Below, one piece after another: positions 40,873-49,155 of a stretch of 64,000 nucleotides of DNA (the stretch's first letter is position 1; each line of letters starts with the position of its first letter). The DNA comes from Thermodesulfovibrionia bacterium (lineage in GTDB: Bacteria; Nitrospirota; Thermodesulfovibrionia; UBA6902): contig JAGVNU010000084.1 in the NCBI GenBank assembly GCA_020053105.1, positions 1-64,000 on the forward strand, written 5' to 3'. The notes beneath the pieces are model-generated. The model worked only from the letters and a program-made list of their open reading frames with translations. It was not told the origin of the DNA and made no database searches. The position numbers and the translations under genes were made by a program.

Positions 40873-42492
40873 ATGGCAAAAGCAATAATGATACAGGGAA
40901 CAGGTTCCGGCGCAGGCAAGAGCGCTATCGTTGCCGGCCTCTGCAGGATATTCAGAGACATGGGCATCAAGGTCGCTCCTTTTAAATCGCAGAACATGGC
41001 GTTGAATTCATTCATTACAAAAGAAGGCGGCGAGATAGGACGGGCACAGGCATTTCAGGCCGAGGCAGCGGGACTGGAGCCATGCAATGACATGAACCCT
41101 GTATTGCTTAAAGCAACAGGAGAGGCCGGATGCCAGGTCATCCTTAACGGAAAGGTCCATGCGACGATGAAGGCGCATGAATATTACGCGATAAAGGACA
41201 AGGTCTGGCAGGAAATAACCGCGGCCTATGACAGGCTTTCAAAAGAATATGACCTGATCGTAATCGAAGGGGCGGGAAGCCCTGCGGAGATCAATCTTCA
41301 GGAGGAAGAGGTCGTTAATATGCGCGTTGCCCGCTATGCGGATGCGCCGGTCATTCTCGTTGGCGACATTGACAGGGGCGGGGTGTTTGCACAGTTTTAC
41401 GGTACCGTGGAATTATTGAAAGATAGCGTAGCGGCGTGGCACGACATGTCCGTACAATCCGACGCTGACTATATCAAGGCATTCATCGTGAATAAGTTCC
41501 GGGGTGACATAAACATTCTCAGGCCGGGTTTGAGAATGATAGAAGATAAGACAGGAAAGCCGGTCATCGGCACTCTTTACTATCAGAACCATATGGGGCT
41601 TGATGAAGAGGACGGGCTGTCAATCGAGAAGTTCTCAAGATTTGGCCAGTCAGGTCATAAGGACCTGAAAATAGTCGTCCTGAGACTGAAATATATTTCA
41701 AACTTCACTGACTTTGCCCCGTTCATATATGAGCCGGATGTTGAGATCAGGTACTCTTTATGGGAGGAAGATATCAGCAGCGCTGATCTTATTATTATCC
41801 CCGGTTCAAAAAACACTGTCAGCGACCTGCTGTTATTAAGGGAAAGCGGGATTGAGGATTGCGTGAAGGCGGCTGTCAGGAAAGGGACCGCCCTGATCGG
41901 CGTCTGTGGCGGTTATCAGATGATCGGGAACAAAATCTTTGATCCTGATAGCGTTGAAAGCAGCATGAGGGAAGTGGAGGGCATGGGTTTTCTTGATACT
42001 GTTACAACGTTTGACAGGACAAAGACCACATGCCAAGTGGAAGCAGAATCAGTTCAGAGTTTAGAGTCAGGAGTTAAGGGGGATAAAAACATTCTGAAGG
42101 GGTACGAAATTCATATGGGAAATACGACCGGGGATATTGGGATGTTCAGGATGAGAAGATACTCTTCTAACGGAGAAATCTGCAAGGGCAAGATGACCTC
42201 GCCCCTACGGACCACCAATATCATACCGGACGGTTCCGCAAATGATAATGTCTGGGGCACATACATCCACGGAATATTCGACAATGATGAATTCAGGACC
42301 TTGGTTATCAACTCCCTGAGAGAAAAGAAAGGCCTTCCGCCTCGCGATGTGGAAGTCAATTATCAGGCAACACGGGAAGAGGCAATAAACAGGTGGGCAG
42401 ATATATTAAAGAACAGCGTGGATATCTGTTTTATTTTAAGGCAGGTAGAAATGGAATACTGTATGAAACGGCCGTCCCCCCCAGGAGATTAA
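40873..42492 (+). CDS. cbiP: Cobyric acid synthase
   Basis: 'MIQGTGSGAGKSAIVAGLCRIF', 'SQNMALNSFITKEGGEIGRAQAFQAEAAG'; ATG at 40873 preferred over the track start 40843, which lies inside the palindrome. Confidence 0.95.
   Translation: MAKAIMIQGTGSGAGKSAIVAGLCRIFRDMGIKVAPFKSQNMALNSFITKEGGEIGRAQAFQAEAAGLEPCNDMNPVLLKATGEAGCQVILNGKVHATMKAHEYYAIKDKVWQEITAAYDRLSKEYDLIVIEGAGSPAEINLQEEEVVNMRVARYADAPVILVGDIDRGGVFAQFYGTVELLKDSVAAWHDMSVQSDADYIKAFIVNKFRGDINILRPGLRMIEDKTGKPVIGTLYYQNHMGLDEEDGLSIEKFSRFGQSGHKDLKIVVLRLKYISNFTDFAPFIYEPDVEIRYSLWEEDISSADLIIIPGSKNTVSDLLLLRESGIEDCVKAAVRKGTALIGVCGGYQMIGNKIFDPDSVESSMREVEGMGFLDTVTTFDRTKTTCQVEAESVQSLESGVKGDKNILKGYEIHMGNTTGDIGMFRMRRYSSNGEICKGKMTSPLRTTNIIPDGSANDNVWGTYIHGIFDNDEFRTLVINSLREKKGLPPRDVEVNYQATREEAINRWADILKNSVDICFILRQVEMEYCMKRPSPPGD
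42049..42078. repeat. Degenerate 7-bp-period repeat (family B), in frame in cbiP
   Basis: tcagttc agagttt agagtca ggagtta. Confidence 0.65.
42182..42208. repeat. Palindromic repeat, family A, in frame in cbiP
   Basis: gcaagggcaagatgacctcgcccctac encoding KGKMTSPL. Confidence 0.8.
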
Positions 42493-42494
42493 AT

Positions 42495-43529
42495 ATGACG
42501 GAAGCAATTACATTGACAGCAGCTTATTTACTGGATATGGCTATCGGTGACCCGAAATGGCTTCCTCATCCTGTATGCGGGATCGGATGGGCGATTGAGA
42601 AAATGGAGAGGGTGTTGAGAGAGATGATGCGTATGACAGAATCGAGCAGGGACAAGGCGCGCCGTGCCCCTACTGTTGAAAAACTTGCGGGACTTGGTCT
42701 TGTCATCATTATCGTCAGCATGACATGCGGCATTTTCTATTTTATTAATCAGCTCCTCCTTACTTCCAACTTCTCACATTTCACTTCTTACTTAGCTATT
42801 ATCATCCTCGCCGTTCTGATCGCTACGACCATCGCGACACGCGAGCTGATTAAATCCGCACAGGCGGTGATTAACGAACTCAAGACCGGAGATTTGGAGA
42901 GGGCGCGGGGCAAGCTGGGAATCATCGTGGGAAGGGACACGCATTCTCTGGACCAGAAGGGAATACTGAAGGCAACTATAGAGACCCTTGCTGAAAATGC
43001 CTCGGACGGAATCATCGCGCCGCTCTTTTATTTTGCACTTGGAGGACTACCTCTTGCCATGGCTTATAAAGCGATAAACACGCTTGATTCAATGGTCGGT
43101 TATAAAAATGAAAAGTACAGAAACTTCGGCTGGGCCGCGGCCAGGCTTGATGACATCGCTAATTACATTCCCGCGAGGATAACAGGGATATTGATTGTTA
43201 TCGCGACTTTTTTATTAGGTATCAGTGGAAAACCAACTCCTGCCCCCACATCATCATTAAAGATAATGATGAGAGACGGCAGAAAGCATTCCAGTCCCAA
43301 CAGCGGGGTCCCGGAGGCGGCAATGGCAGGCGCATTGGGTGTGAGACTCGGCGGGCCATCTGTATATGGCGGAATAACAGTTGAGAAACCGTTTATCGGA
43401 GAGGAGCGGTCAGGAGTTGGAGATGAATATCTTAATGCCTCGGAAAACGCCCTATCTATTGTTAAAGTGACTTCCCTGCTTGGTTTGGAGCTTGCGCTGA
43501 TACTTCAATATTTGAGGACTGCCATATGA
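42495..43529 (+). CDS. cbiB: Adenosylcobinamide-phosphate synthase
   Basis: 'YLLDMAIGDPKWLPHPVCGIGWAI', 'NASDGIIAPLFYFALGGLPLAMAYKAINTLDSMVGYKNEKYRNFGWAAARLDDIANYIPAR'. Confidence 0.96.
   Translation: MTEAITLTAAYLLDMAIGDPKWLPHPVCGIGWAIEKMERVLREMMRMTESSRDKARRAPTVEKLAGLGLVIIIVSMTCGIFYFINQLLLTSNFSHFTSYLAIIILAVLIATTIATRELIKSAQAVINELKTGDLERARGKLGIIVGRDTHSLDQKGILKATIETLAENASDGIIAPLFYFALGGLPLAMAYKAINTLDSMVGYKNEKYRNFGWAAARLDDIANYIPARITGILIVIATFLLGISGKPTPAPTSSLKIMMRDGRKHSSPNSGVPEAAMAGALGVRLGGPSVYGGITVEKPFIGEERSGVGDEYLNASENALSIVKVTSLLGLELALILQYLRTAI
42646..42673. repeat. Palindromic repeat, family A, in frame in cbiB
   Basis: gcagggacaaggcgcgccgtgcccctac encoding SRDKARRAPT. Confidence 0.8.
42771..42798. 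repeat. Degenerate 7-bp-period repeat (family B), in frame in cbiB
   Basis: tacttcc aacttct cacattt cacttct. Confidence 0.55.
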
Positions 43530-44644
43530 TTAATGAAAAGTCGGCAGCAGTGAGTAGAGGCGTATTGCAATACGCCACTACAGAGCATGGCGGCAATATC
43601 TATAAAATAGCCGGGGAGCTTGGATTGCCTGAAGAGAAGATGATTGATTTCAGCGCGTCCATAAACCCTCTCGGTCTATCAAAGAAGGTGAAGGAGACAA
43701 TCAGAAAGGGTATGGATGGTTTGGGTAACTACCCTGATCCGGACACATCAATGCTGAGACAAAAGATAGCTGAACACATTGATATTGACCCCGCAACAAT
43801 ACTCTGCGGCAATGGAAGCACAGAACTCATCTATCTCATTCCAAGGGCGCTCAAACCGGAACAGGCCCTGGTCCCCGCTCCCACGTTTTCGGAATATGAG
43901 AGGGCATGCAAATTGTGCAGGGGCGAGGTGACCTCGCCTGTGACGCGTTATGAATTAAAAGAACAAAACAATTTCCAATTTCATATTGATTCATTTATCA
44001 GCGCCATGCAGGGATGTGAAATGGCGTTTTTGTGTAACCCGAACAATCCCACGGGAGCTATCCTGAAGAGGGAAGAGATATTGGAAATTGCTGAAGCAGC
44101 AGGAAGGCAGCGGTGTTACCTTGTTGTTGATGAAGCTTTTATTGATTTCACTCCCGAAGAGTCGGTCATACATGACGTCCGGGACAATCCACATCTTATA
44201 GTCCTGAGGTCAATGACAAAATTCCATGCATTGACAGGCCTCAGGATCGGATACGCGGTTTTTCATAAGGACCTTATAGGGCGAGTGCTGGAATTCAAGG
44301 AGCCGTGGACGGTCAATAACCTGGCCCAAGAGGCAGCGGTCACAGCGCTTGATGACAGGGAATATATTGAAAGGACATACAGGTTGATTGCCCGTGAAAA
44401 AAAGTATGTTGAGAAAAGCCTTGAGAAATGCGGGATCAGTTTCTTCCCGTCCGCAGCCAATTACTATCTGTTAAAGGTTGCGGATGCGGGTGGACAGGTG
44501 GTCCTGTTAAGGAACAAGGGCATACTCGTCAGGGACTGTTCAAACTTCAGGGGACTGAATAACTCATATATCAGGATTGCGGTGAAGTCACGCAAACATA
44601 ATAAGATACTGATGAAGGAGCTTTCGGAATTATGCGCGGTATAG
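43526..44644 (+). CDS. cobD: L-threonine-O-3-phosphate decarboxylase
   Basis: 'MIDFSASINPLGLSKKV', 'LCGNGSTELIYLIPRAL', 'CNPNNPTGAI'. Confidence 0.93.
   Translation: MINEKSAAVSRGVLQYATTEHGGNIYKIAGELGLPEEKMIDFSASINPLGLSKKVKETIRKGMDGLGNYPDPDTSMLRQKIAEHIDIDPATILCGNGSTELIYLIPRALKPEQALVPAPTFSEYERACKLCRGEVTSPVTRYELKEQNNFQFHIDSFISAMQGCEMAFLCNPNNPTGAILKREEILEIAEAAGRQRCYLVVDEAFIDFTPEESVIHDVRDNPHLIVLRSMTKFHALTGLRIGYAVFHKDLIGRVLEFKEPWTVNNLAQEAAVTALDDREYIERTYRLIAREKKYVEKSLEKCGISFFPSAANYYLLKVADAGGQVVLLRNKGILVRDCSNFRGLNNSYIRIAVKSRKHNKILMKELSELCAV
43554..43581. repeat. Palindromic repeat, family A, in frame in cobD
   Basis: gtagaggcgtattgcaatacgccactac encoding SRGVLQYATT. Confidence 0.9.
43917..43943. 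repeat. Palindromic repeat, family A, in frame in cobD
   Basis: gcaggggcgaggtgacctcgcctgtga encoding RGEVTSPV. Confidence 0.85.
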
Positions 44645-46026
44645 TCATTGCAGGCACACACAGCGGCTGCGGGAAGACAACGGTTACCCTCGGGATCCTT
44701 GCCGCGTTGAGAAAAAAGGGATATAAGGTGCAGCCGTTCAAGGCCGGCCCTGACTTTATCGACACAGGCCTTCACAAACTCATTACCGGCATGACATCAA
44801 GGAACCTCGATCTATGGATGTGCGGAAGGGATTATGTCACTGACTGTTTTTCACGGCATTCAGCAGATGCAGATATATCGGTAGTAGAAGGCGTCATGGG
44901 AATGTATGACGGCAATATCAGTACCGCTGATCTTGCAGCTTCGCTCGGTTTGCCGGTCATACTTGTGGTCGATGCGTATGGTATGGCGGAGAGCGCAGGG
45001 GCGGTGGTGAAAGGTTTTGTGGAATATGGAGAACGGAATATGGATGTCCTCCCTACCGTTGCCGGTGTCATCTTCAACCGAATTGCCTCTGACAGACATT
45101 ACCAGAGAGTCAAAGACAGTGTGCAGGACGTCCCTGTGATCGGGTATTTGCCGAGGGATATGGATTTTAATATTCCCCACAGACATCTCGGCCTAGTCGT
45201 AGCAGAGGAAAGCCCGATACAAGCGGAAGAGATCGATAAACTGGCTGACGCGGTTTTGAGACATATTGATATGGATTCGATAGTGCAAAAAAGTGGAAGT
45301 GCGCTAACTGCAGGGGCGAGGTTATCTCGCCCCTACGTGACATCCAGCATACGTATCGCTGTTGCCTATGACAAGGCGTTCTGCTTTTACTACGAAGACA
45401 ATCTTGATCTGTTAAGACAGGCAGGCGCTGAGATACTGACCTTCAGTCCTATTTCGGACAACTCGGTCCCGGCTGACGCTGACGCTCTTTATATCGGCGG
45501 AGGTTATCCGGAACTGCATGCGGAGAAGCTGTCCGCCAACAAACCGATGCTGGAGTCCATAAGAAAATTCTCAGATGCAGGCAAGCCGGGATATGCGGAA
45601 TGCGGGGGTTTTATGTACATGACTGAGGGCATATATGATTTTGACAATGTGCTCCATCCTATGGCCGGGGTGTTCCCTTTTAAGACCAGGATGAAAAATG
45701 GAAGGTCAAGCCTGGGATACAGGGAAGCGGCTCTAAAAGAGCGGTCAATCCTCGGGATTAAAGGGACTGCGGTCAGAGGCCATGAGTTCCATTATTCAGA
45801 AGTATTGGAGAGTAGGGGCGAGGTCATCCCGCCCTCGCATTGCCCCACGATCTATTCCGTTAAAGACGGTTCCGGGCTGGCCCTTGCGGATGAAGGATAT
45901 AGAATCAAAAACACGCTTGGCAGTTATATTCACATCCATTTCGGAAGTAATTTATCCATAGCAGACAGCATCATTGATTTCATAAAGGAGTGTCATGGAA
46001 AAGATCATTATTGCGGGACACGGTAG
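44632..46026 (+). CDS. cbiA: Cobyrinate a,c-diamide synthase
   Basis: 'GIVIAGTHSGCGKTTVTLGIL', 'VVEGVMGMYDG', 'ALYIGGGYPELHAEKLS'. Confidence 0.96.
   Translation: MRGIVIAGTHSGCGKTTVTLGILAALRKKGYKVQPFKAGPDFIDTGLHKLITGMTSRNLDLWMCGRDYVTDCFSRHSADADISVVEGVMGMYDGNISTADLAASLGLPVILVVDAYGMAESAGAVVKGFVEYGERNMDVLPTVAGVIFNRIASDRHYQRVKDSVQDVPVIGYLPRDMDFNIPHRHLGLVVAEESPIQAEEIDKLADAVLRHIDMDSIVQKSGSALTAGARLSRPYVTSSIRIAVAYDKAFCFYYEDNLDLLRQAGAEILTFSPISDNSVPADADALYIGGGYPELHAEKLSANKPMLESIRKFSDAGKPGYAECGGFMYMTEGIYDFDNVLHPMAGVFPFKTRMKNGRSSLGYREAALKERSILGIKGTAVRGHEFHYSEVLESRGEVIPPSHCPTIYSVKDGSGLALADEGYRIKNTLGSYIHIHFGSNLSIADSIIDFIKECHGKDHYCGTR
45310..45336. repeat. Palindromic repeat, family A, in frame in cbiA
   Basis: gcaggggcgaggttatctcgcccctac encoding AGARLSRPY. 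Confidence 0.88.
45812..45838. repeat. Palindromic repeat, family A, in frame in cbiA
   Basis: gtaggggcgaggtcatcccgccctcgc encoding SRGEVIPPS. Confidence 0.8.
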
Positions 46027-47011
46027 TCCCAAAAAAGAGGCCAATAACATTGAACAGGTGGCCGGGCTGCTGCATGGTAAGATCCATCCCGGATGCAGCG
46101 GTGACTGTGTAAGGGTCGCATACCTGCAGTTTGCCGAGCCGGACATAATGCAGGCTATTACTGACTGTGTGAAGGATGGCGCTGAAAAGATAATCATCCA
46201 TCCCTATTTTCTCAGCAGCGGAATGCATGTCACGACAGACATCCCGGGGATAATCGAAGAAGCGCGGGGGAAATATAACGACGTTGAATTTGTTTATACA
46301 GAGCCGCTCGGTATCCATAACAAGATGGCGGAGGTTGTCCTTGAAAGGATAAGCGCTTCCACCGGTCTTAAGCCCGAGGAAATTGAGAAGAGGAGTTTTG
46401 AGATTATTTCGGAAGAGGTTGACCTCAGCGATGTCCCGGAAGAAAGGCAGCCGATCGTGAAACGAGTCATACATACCACGGCTGATTTTGAATTTAAGGG
46501 CAGCCTTGCATTCCACCCCGACGCAGTGAGAGCCGGCATTGCTGCAATTAAATCAGGCAAAGACATTCTCGCCGATGTTGAAATGGTAAGGACAGGCATC
46601 AACAAAAAGCTCCTGGAGAAATGGGGAGGGAAGGTTCTTTGTAACATACAGGCCTCAGGAGTCAGAAGTCAGGGGTCAGAAGAAAAAACAAGGTCTGAAC
46701 TTGGTATAGAATCCGCATTAAAAGAAAACAATAACATCGGAATCATCGCAATCGGCAATGCGCCAACGGCGCTGTTGAAGACGATTGAGATTTTAAGTAA
46801 GGGCGTATTGCAATACGCCCCTACAGACACACCACCCCTTGTCATTGGAGTTCCTGTCGGTTTCGTAAAAGCACTGGAATCAAAGGCGCTGCTTGCTTCA
46901 CAGCCGTTCCCTTTTATCACAAATCTCAGCAGAAAGGGCGGCTCAACGGTTGCAGTGGCAATTGTGAATGCATTGCTGAAAATGGCGGAGGGAGGTGATG
47001 ATCAGAAGTAG
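45995..47011 (+). CDS. Fusion: sirohydrochlorin cobaltochelatase (CbiX) - precorrin-8X methylmutase (CbiC)
   Basis: N-term 'KIIIAGHGSPKKEANN...YFLSSGMHVTTDIPGIIEEA'; C-term 'RSFEIISEEVD...VKRVIHTTADFEF...DVEMVRTGINKK...NAPTALL...GVPVGFVKALESKALL'. Confidence 0.92.
   Translation: MEKIIIAGHGSPKKEANNIEQVAGLLHGKIHPGCSGDCVRVAYLQFAEPDIMQAITDCVKDGAEKIIIHPYFLSSGMHVTTDIPGIIEEARGKYNDVEFVYTEPLGIHNKMAEVVLERISASTGLKPEEIEKRSFEIISEEVDLSDVPEERQPIVKRVIHTTADFEFKGSLAFHPDAVRAGIAAIKSGKDILADVEMVRTGINKKLLEKWGGKVLCNIQASGVRSQGSEEKTRSELGIESALKENNNIGIIAIGNAPTALLKTIEILSKGVLQYAPTDTPPLVIGVPVGFVKALESKALLASQPFPFITNLSRKGGSTVAVAIVNALLKMAEGGDDQK
46653..46682. repeat. Degenerate 7-bp-period repeat (family B), in frame in cbiX-cbiC
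   Basis: cctcagg agtcaga agtcagg ggtcaga. Confidence 0.75.
46797..46824. repeat. Palindromic repeat, family A, in frame in cbiX-cbiC
   Basis: gtaagggcgtattgcaatacgcccctac encoding SKGVLQYAPT. Confidence 0.92.
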
Positions 47012-47027
47012 GAAGTGAGTAGTAAAG
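47004..47027. repeat. 7-bp-period repeat (family B) overlapping the cbiX-cbiC stop
   Basis: agaagta ggaagtg agtagta. Confidence 0.55.
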
Positions 47028-47041
47028 CAATTACAATTTAC

Positions 47042-47184
47042 GGAATGATGAAGTGGAAAGGGGTGTGAATCCCCTGCTGTCACGCAGCCGTAAAGGGAAC
47101 GAAAACCCGGAAAGCCACTGTGCCGAAGCGTTGGCATGGGAAGGCGGGTGAGTAGGCTGCCCTGAGCCGGAAGACCTCTCATTC
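47042..47184 (+). promoter_or_regulatory. Cobalamin riboswitch 2
   Basis: P1 'ggaatga'/'tcattcc'; 'aaaggggtgtgaatcccctgctgtcacgcagccgtaa', 'agccactg', 'gggaaggcgggtgagtagg', 'gagccggaagacct'. Confidence 0.95.
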
Positions 47185-47216
47185 CCAAAACCTCGATGAA
47201 AAGGAGAGAGAAGAAA

Positions 47217-47990
47217 ATGATTAAGAAAATCTTTACAATTATTGTAGTCGTATTATGGTATGGAGCGGCATTCGCTGCACATCCGCTTATAACAGATGAC
47301 ACAGGGACTCAGGGCGCCGGAAAGTTTCAGATTGAAATCAATGGGGAATATGGACATGAGGAAGAAGACGAACTCACAGAAGAGGTTACTGAACTGGCAA
47401 CGATATTCTCGTATGGAATAAACAATGACATAGATATCGTTCTCGGCATCCCGTATCAGTATATAAGGATAGAAGATTCGGAAGAGACGGTCGATGAGGA
47501 CGGACTTTCGGACATGTCCATTGAAACGAAATGGCGTTTTTATGAAAAGGACGGGTTGGGCTTTGCATTGAAGCCCGGTGTCGCGCTGCCCGCTGGTGAT
47601 GAAGGGAAAGGTCTCGGCAGCGGTAGGGCGTCTTACGGCCTTGTACTTATAACGACAAAAGAAGCAGCTCCTCTCACTTTTCATTTTAATCTCGGATATA
47701 CACGCAATGAATACAAACTTGAGGAAGACGATGAAGCGAATAGAAAAGACATCTGGCATCTGTCGCTTGCTTCCGAAATACAGGTTGTTGAAAATCTTAC
47801 GGCAGTTGCAAATATCGGGACGGAGAGGAATTCCGACAAAGAATGGAATACAAACCCAACCTTTGTCCTCGGCGGATTGATTTATTATGTCTCGGAGAAC
47901 TTTGACATTAACATTGGCGTCAAAGGCGGACTGAATAAACCCGAAACTGACTATACAATCCTTGCCGGAATGACGGGGAGGTTTAAATGA
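47217..47990 (+). CDS. Outer-membrane beta-barrel-like protein (Phenol_MetA_deg/transporter-like)
   Basis: Signal peptide 'MIKKIFTIIVVVLWYGAAFA|AHPLITDDTGTQGAGKFQIEINGEYG' with alternating beta pattern; between riboswitch and cbiM. Start 47217 rather than 47196. Confidence 0.7.
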   Translation: MIKKIFTIIVVVLWYGAAFAAHPLITDDTGTQGAGKFQIEINGEYGHEEEDELTEEVTELATIFSYGINNDIDIVLGIPYQYIRIEDSEETVDEDGLSDMSIETKWRFYEKDGLGFALKPGVALPAGDEGKGLGSGRASYGLVLITTKEAAPLTFHFNLGYTRNEYKLEEDDEANRKDIWHLSLASEIQVVENLTAVANIGTERNSDKEWNTNPTFVLGGLIYYVSENFDINIGVKGGLNKPETDYTILAGMTGRFK

Positions 47991-48754
47991 AAATTCAAAA
48001 TCCAAAATTCAAATTTATTGTTTTAACGCTGTTCACTGTTCACTGTTCACTATTCACCGCATCTGACGCGCATGCCATGCACATCTCGGAAGGCATATTG
48101 CCATTCAACTGGGCGGCGCTGTGGTTTCTTGTCGCTTTACCATTTGTTGCATACGGATTAAGGAGGCTCAAAATCCTTTCAAAGACCGATCTGTCGATCA
48201 AGCCTCTGGTAGGGTTAATGGCTGCGATAGTGTTTGTAATTTCCTGCATGCCCATACCTGTGCCGACTGCGGGAACATGCTCTCATCCTGCAGGAACAGG
48301 AATATCAGGGATACTTGTCGGACCGACGATAAGCATACTTGTTACAGCAGTAGCGTTGCTCATTCAGGCGCTCTTTCTTGCACACGGCGGATTAAGTACA
48401 TGGGGGGCGGATATAGTATCAATGGGTGTGGCAGGATCGTTTGCAGGATACCTGACATTCCGGGCGTTGCGCTCGGTAAAGGTAAACATGACAGTAGCTG
48501 CTTTCATGGCAGGTGTCCTCGCAGACTGGGCAACATATCTGACAACCTCCGTTGAACTTGCATCGGGGATAAGAGGCGATTCGCCGTTTCTTCCGCTTTT
48601 CTATAAGATACTCATTGCCTTTATTCCAACGCAGCTTCCATTAGGGCTACTGGAAGGAGCAATGACCTCGGGCATGGTTGTCCTGCTTTACAAAAAGAGA
48701 CCTGATTTGCTTGTGAAGATGCGTGTGTTAAAGGCAGAGGAGGCAATATCATGA
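47987..48754 (+). CDS. cbiM: Cobalt ECF transporter substrate-specific component CbiM
   Basis: 'HAMHISEGILPFNWAALWFLVALPFVAYG...PTAGTCSHPAGTGISGILVGPTISILVTAVALLIQALFLAHGGLSTWGADIVSMGVAGSF'. Confidence 0.96.
   Translation: MKIQNPKFKFIVLTLFTVHCSLFTASDAHAMHISEGILPFNWAALWFLVALPFVAYGLRRLKILSKTDLSIKPLVGLMAAIVFVISCMPIPVPTAGTCSHPAGTGISGILVGPTISILVTAVALLIQALFLAHGGLSTWGADIVSMGVAGSFAGYLTFRALRSVKVNMTVAAFMAGVLADWATYLTTSVELASGIRGDSPFLPLFYKILIAFIPTQLPLGLLEGAMTSGMVVLLYKKRPDLLVKMRVLKAEEAIS
47990..48016. repeat. 7-bp-period repeat (family B) at the cbiM start
   Basis: aaaattc aaaatcc aaaattc aaattt. Confidence 0.8.
48031..48058. repeat. 7-bp tandem repeat (family B) in the cbiM signal peptide
   Basis: gttcact gttcact gttcact attcacc. 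Confidence 0.92.
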
Positions 48755-49080
48755 AAGATCAAAAATCAGAAATCAAAAATCAATATTATGGAATGATTTT
48801 TTTAATCATATTATTACTCTCTACCTGCTGCCCTCTACTCGCCGCTGCTTCGGAGAAGTGGGGTGGTGTTGACGAATCAGTCGTGGAGAAATATGCGAAA
48901 GAACAGGGCAGAGAGGCAAGGGAACCATTAATCAACACAGACCAGGGAGACCTGCTTCTCTTTGTTTTCCTTCTTGCAGGCGCTGTTGGAGGGTTTATCG
49001 GAGGATACTACTGGAGAACTCTGACTGAAAGCAGAGCAGGGAATCCCGGAGAGTCCGGACACAGAGCACATACAGAATGA
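48751..49080 (+). CDS. CbiN-like small membrane protein
   Basis: N-terminal hydrophobic segment, 'LLLFVFLLAGAVGGFIGGYYW'; located between cbiM and cbiQ. Confidence 0.7.
   Translation: MKDQKSEIKNQYYGMIFLIILLLSTCCPLLAAASEKWGGVDESVVEKYAKEQGREAREPLINTDQGDLLLFVFLLAGAVGGFIGGYYWRTLTESRAGNPGESGHRAHTE
48754..48781. repeat. 7-bp-period repeat (family B) at the N-terminus of the CbiN-like protein
   Basis: aaagatc aaaaatc agaaatc aaaaatc. Confidence 0.8.
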
Positions 49081-49094
49081 GTTAAGAAAAGTAA

Positions 49095-49140
49095 AATCCC
49101 CCCAAATCCCTCGTTACCAATGGGGGACTTGGGGGGGATT
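49095..49140. repeat. Imperfect inverted repeat (CCCCCC/GGGGGG arms)
   Basis: aatccccccaaatccctcgttaccaatgggggacttgggggggatt between the CbiN-like gene and cbiQ. Confidence 0.8.
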
Positions 49141-49155
49141 AAAAGGCTTAAGATT

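Noticed and set aside
47253-48005. 250-aa minus-strand ORF
   Set aside because: Antisense shadow of the riboswitch-controlled barrel protein.
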